From: an uncultured Erysipelotrichaceae bacterium
GTDB lineage: Bacteria; Bacillota_I; Bacilli_A; Erysipelotrichales; Erysipelotrichaceae
Reading direction: 5' to 3'
Assembly: GCA_937893225.1 (NCBI GenBank)
Contig: CALBJM010000353.1
Location: 1-5,605, forward strand
DNA length: 5,605 nucleotides
A program made the position numbers and the translations under genes. The notes beneath the pieces were generated by a model. That model was not told where the DNA came from, made no database searches, and saw nothing but the letters and a program-made list of their open reading frames with translations. Positions 5,453-5,605 of the stretch are shown piece by piece (the stretch's first letter is position 1; every line of letters begins with the position of its first letter).

Positions 5453-5605
5453 TCATCTGACTTTTTCTAGATTAGCAGATTTGCTGGAATTTGCATCACA
5501 AACTTTAACAATCAAAGAATCTAGAAAATCATAATTTTTATGTGCCATACGTTGTTTATCTCTTAAATCTGCAAGAGCACGTATAATAATTCTTCTTTCT
5601 GTATC
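5453..5605 (-). CDS. C-terminal 50 residues of an unrecognised small protein (5' end outside window)
   Basis: Reading the minus strand from the right edge gives an open frame of 50 codons ending in TGA at 5455-5453. It starts DTERRIIIRALADLRDKQRM and continues with KNYDFLDSLIVKVCDA before a hydrophilic end (LEKVR). It looks like a compact, mainly helical, cytoplasmic protein. The pattern of a helix, a YDFLDSLIVK motif and a CDA ending feels like a small conserved protein of conjugative elements, but I cannot name a family. It precedes the terminator at 5411-5437 and is read in the same direction as the conjugation genes. In related elements a PcfB-like gene often precedes VirD4; this fragment does not look like one. 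Confidence 0.65.
   Translation of the reverse strand, partial: DTERRIIIRALADLRDKQRMAHKNYDFLDSLIVKVCDANSSKSANLEKVR

Noticed and set aside
1..5605. CRISPR arrays, tRNA or rRNA genes, insertion sequences, attachment sites
   Set aside because: I saw no repeat-spacer pattern, no cloverleaf, no transposase and no integrase or terminal repeats.

Overview
The window is AT-rich DNA whose Shine-Dalgarno sites, codon use and conjugation genes point to a Firmicutes (Bacillota) host, probably a gut Clostridia or Erysipelotrichia relative. Every gene I can support lies on the minus strand, so the window reads from right to left. It is a piece of the type IV secretion (mating-pore) operon of an integrative and conjugative element of the Tn1549/CTn type.

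From upstream (right) to downstream (left) the layout is: the C-terminal end of an unrecognised small protein (5453-5605); an intrinsic terminator (5411-5437); a VirD4-like coupling ATPase (3601-5385, apparently starting at ATA); a Maff2-family small membrane protein with a signal peptide (3318-3623); a VirB6-like polytopic channel protein (2473-3303). After these comes what looks like an accessory cassette: a TTGACA promoter with a dyad operator (2434-2463), a MerR regulator with a TipAS-like C-terminal domain (1606-2415), a glycine/alanine-rich membrane protein (1245-1613), a one-TM coiled-coil protein (884-1258), a very acidic 81-residue protein (608-853), and a second intrinsic terminator (564-593). 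The conserved order then resumes with a 77-residue protein of unknown function (303-536) and a PrgI-family protein (2-313) that runs off the left edge, where the VirB4 ATPase would be expected.

The coupling ATPase, Maff2, VirB6 and PrgI proteins are the core of a Gram-positive conjugation channel. VirD4 docks the relaxosome. VirB6 and PrgI form the inner-membrane channel with VirB4. The Maff2 protein is a small exported membrane subunit of unproven role.

The cassette between VirB6 and PrgI is the most interesting part. It has its own promoter/operator and terminator. Its first three genes overlap by 8 and 14 nt, so they are probably translated together. Its regulator resembles drug-sensing TipA proteins, and the two proteins it co-transcribes are small membrane proteins with no function I recognise. 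Two intrinsic terminators sit directly in front of conserved conjugation genes with no room for a promoter, which suggests attenuation or antitermination in this operon.
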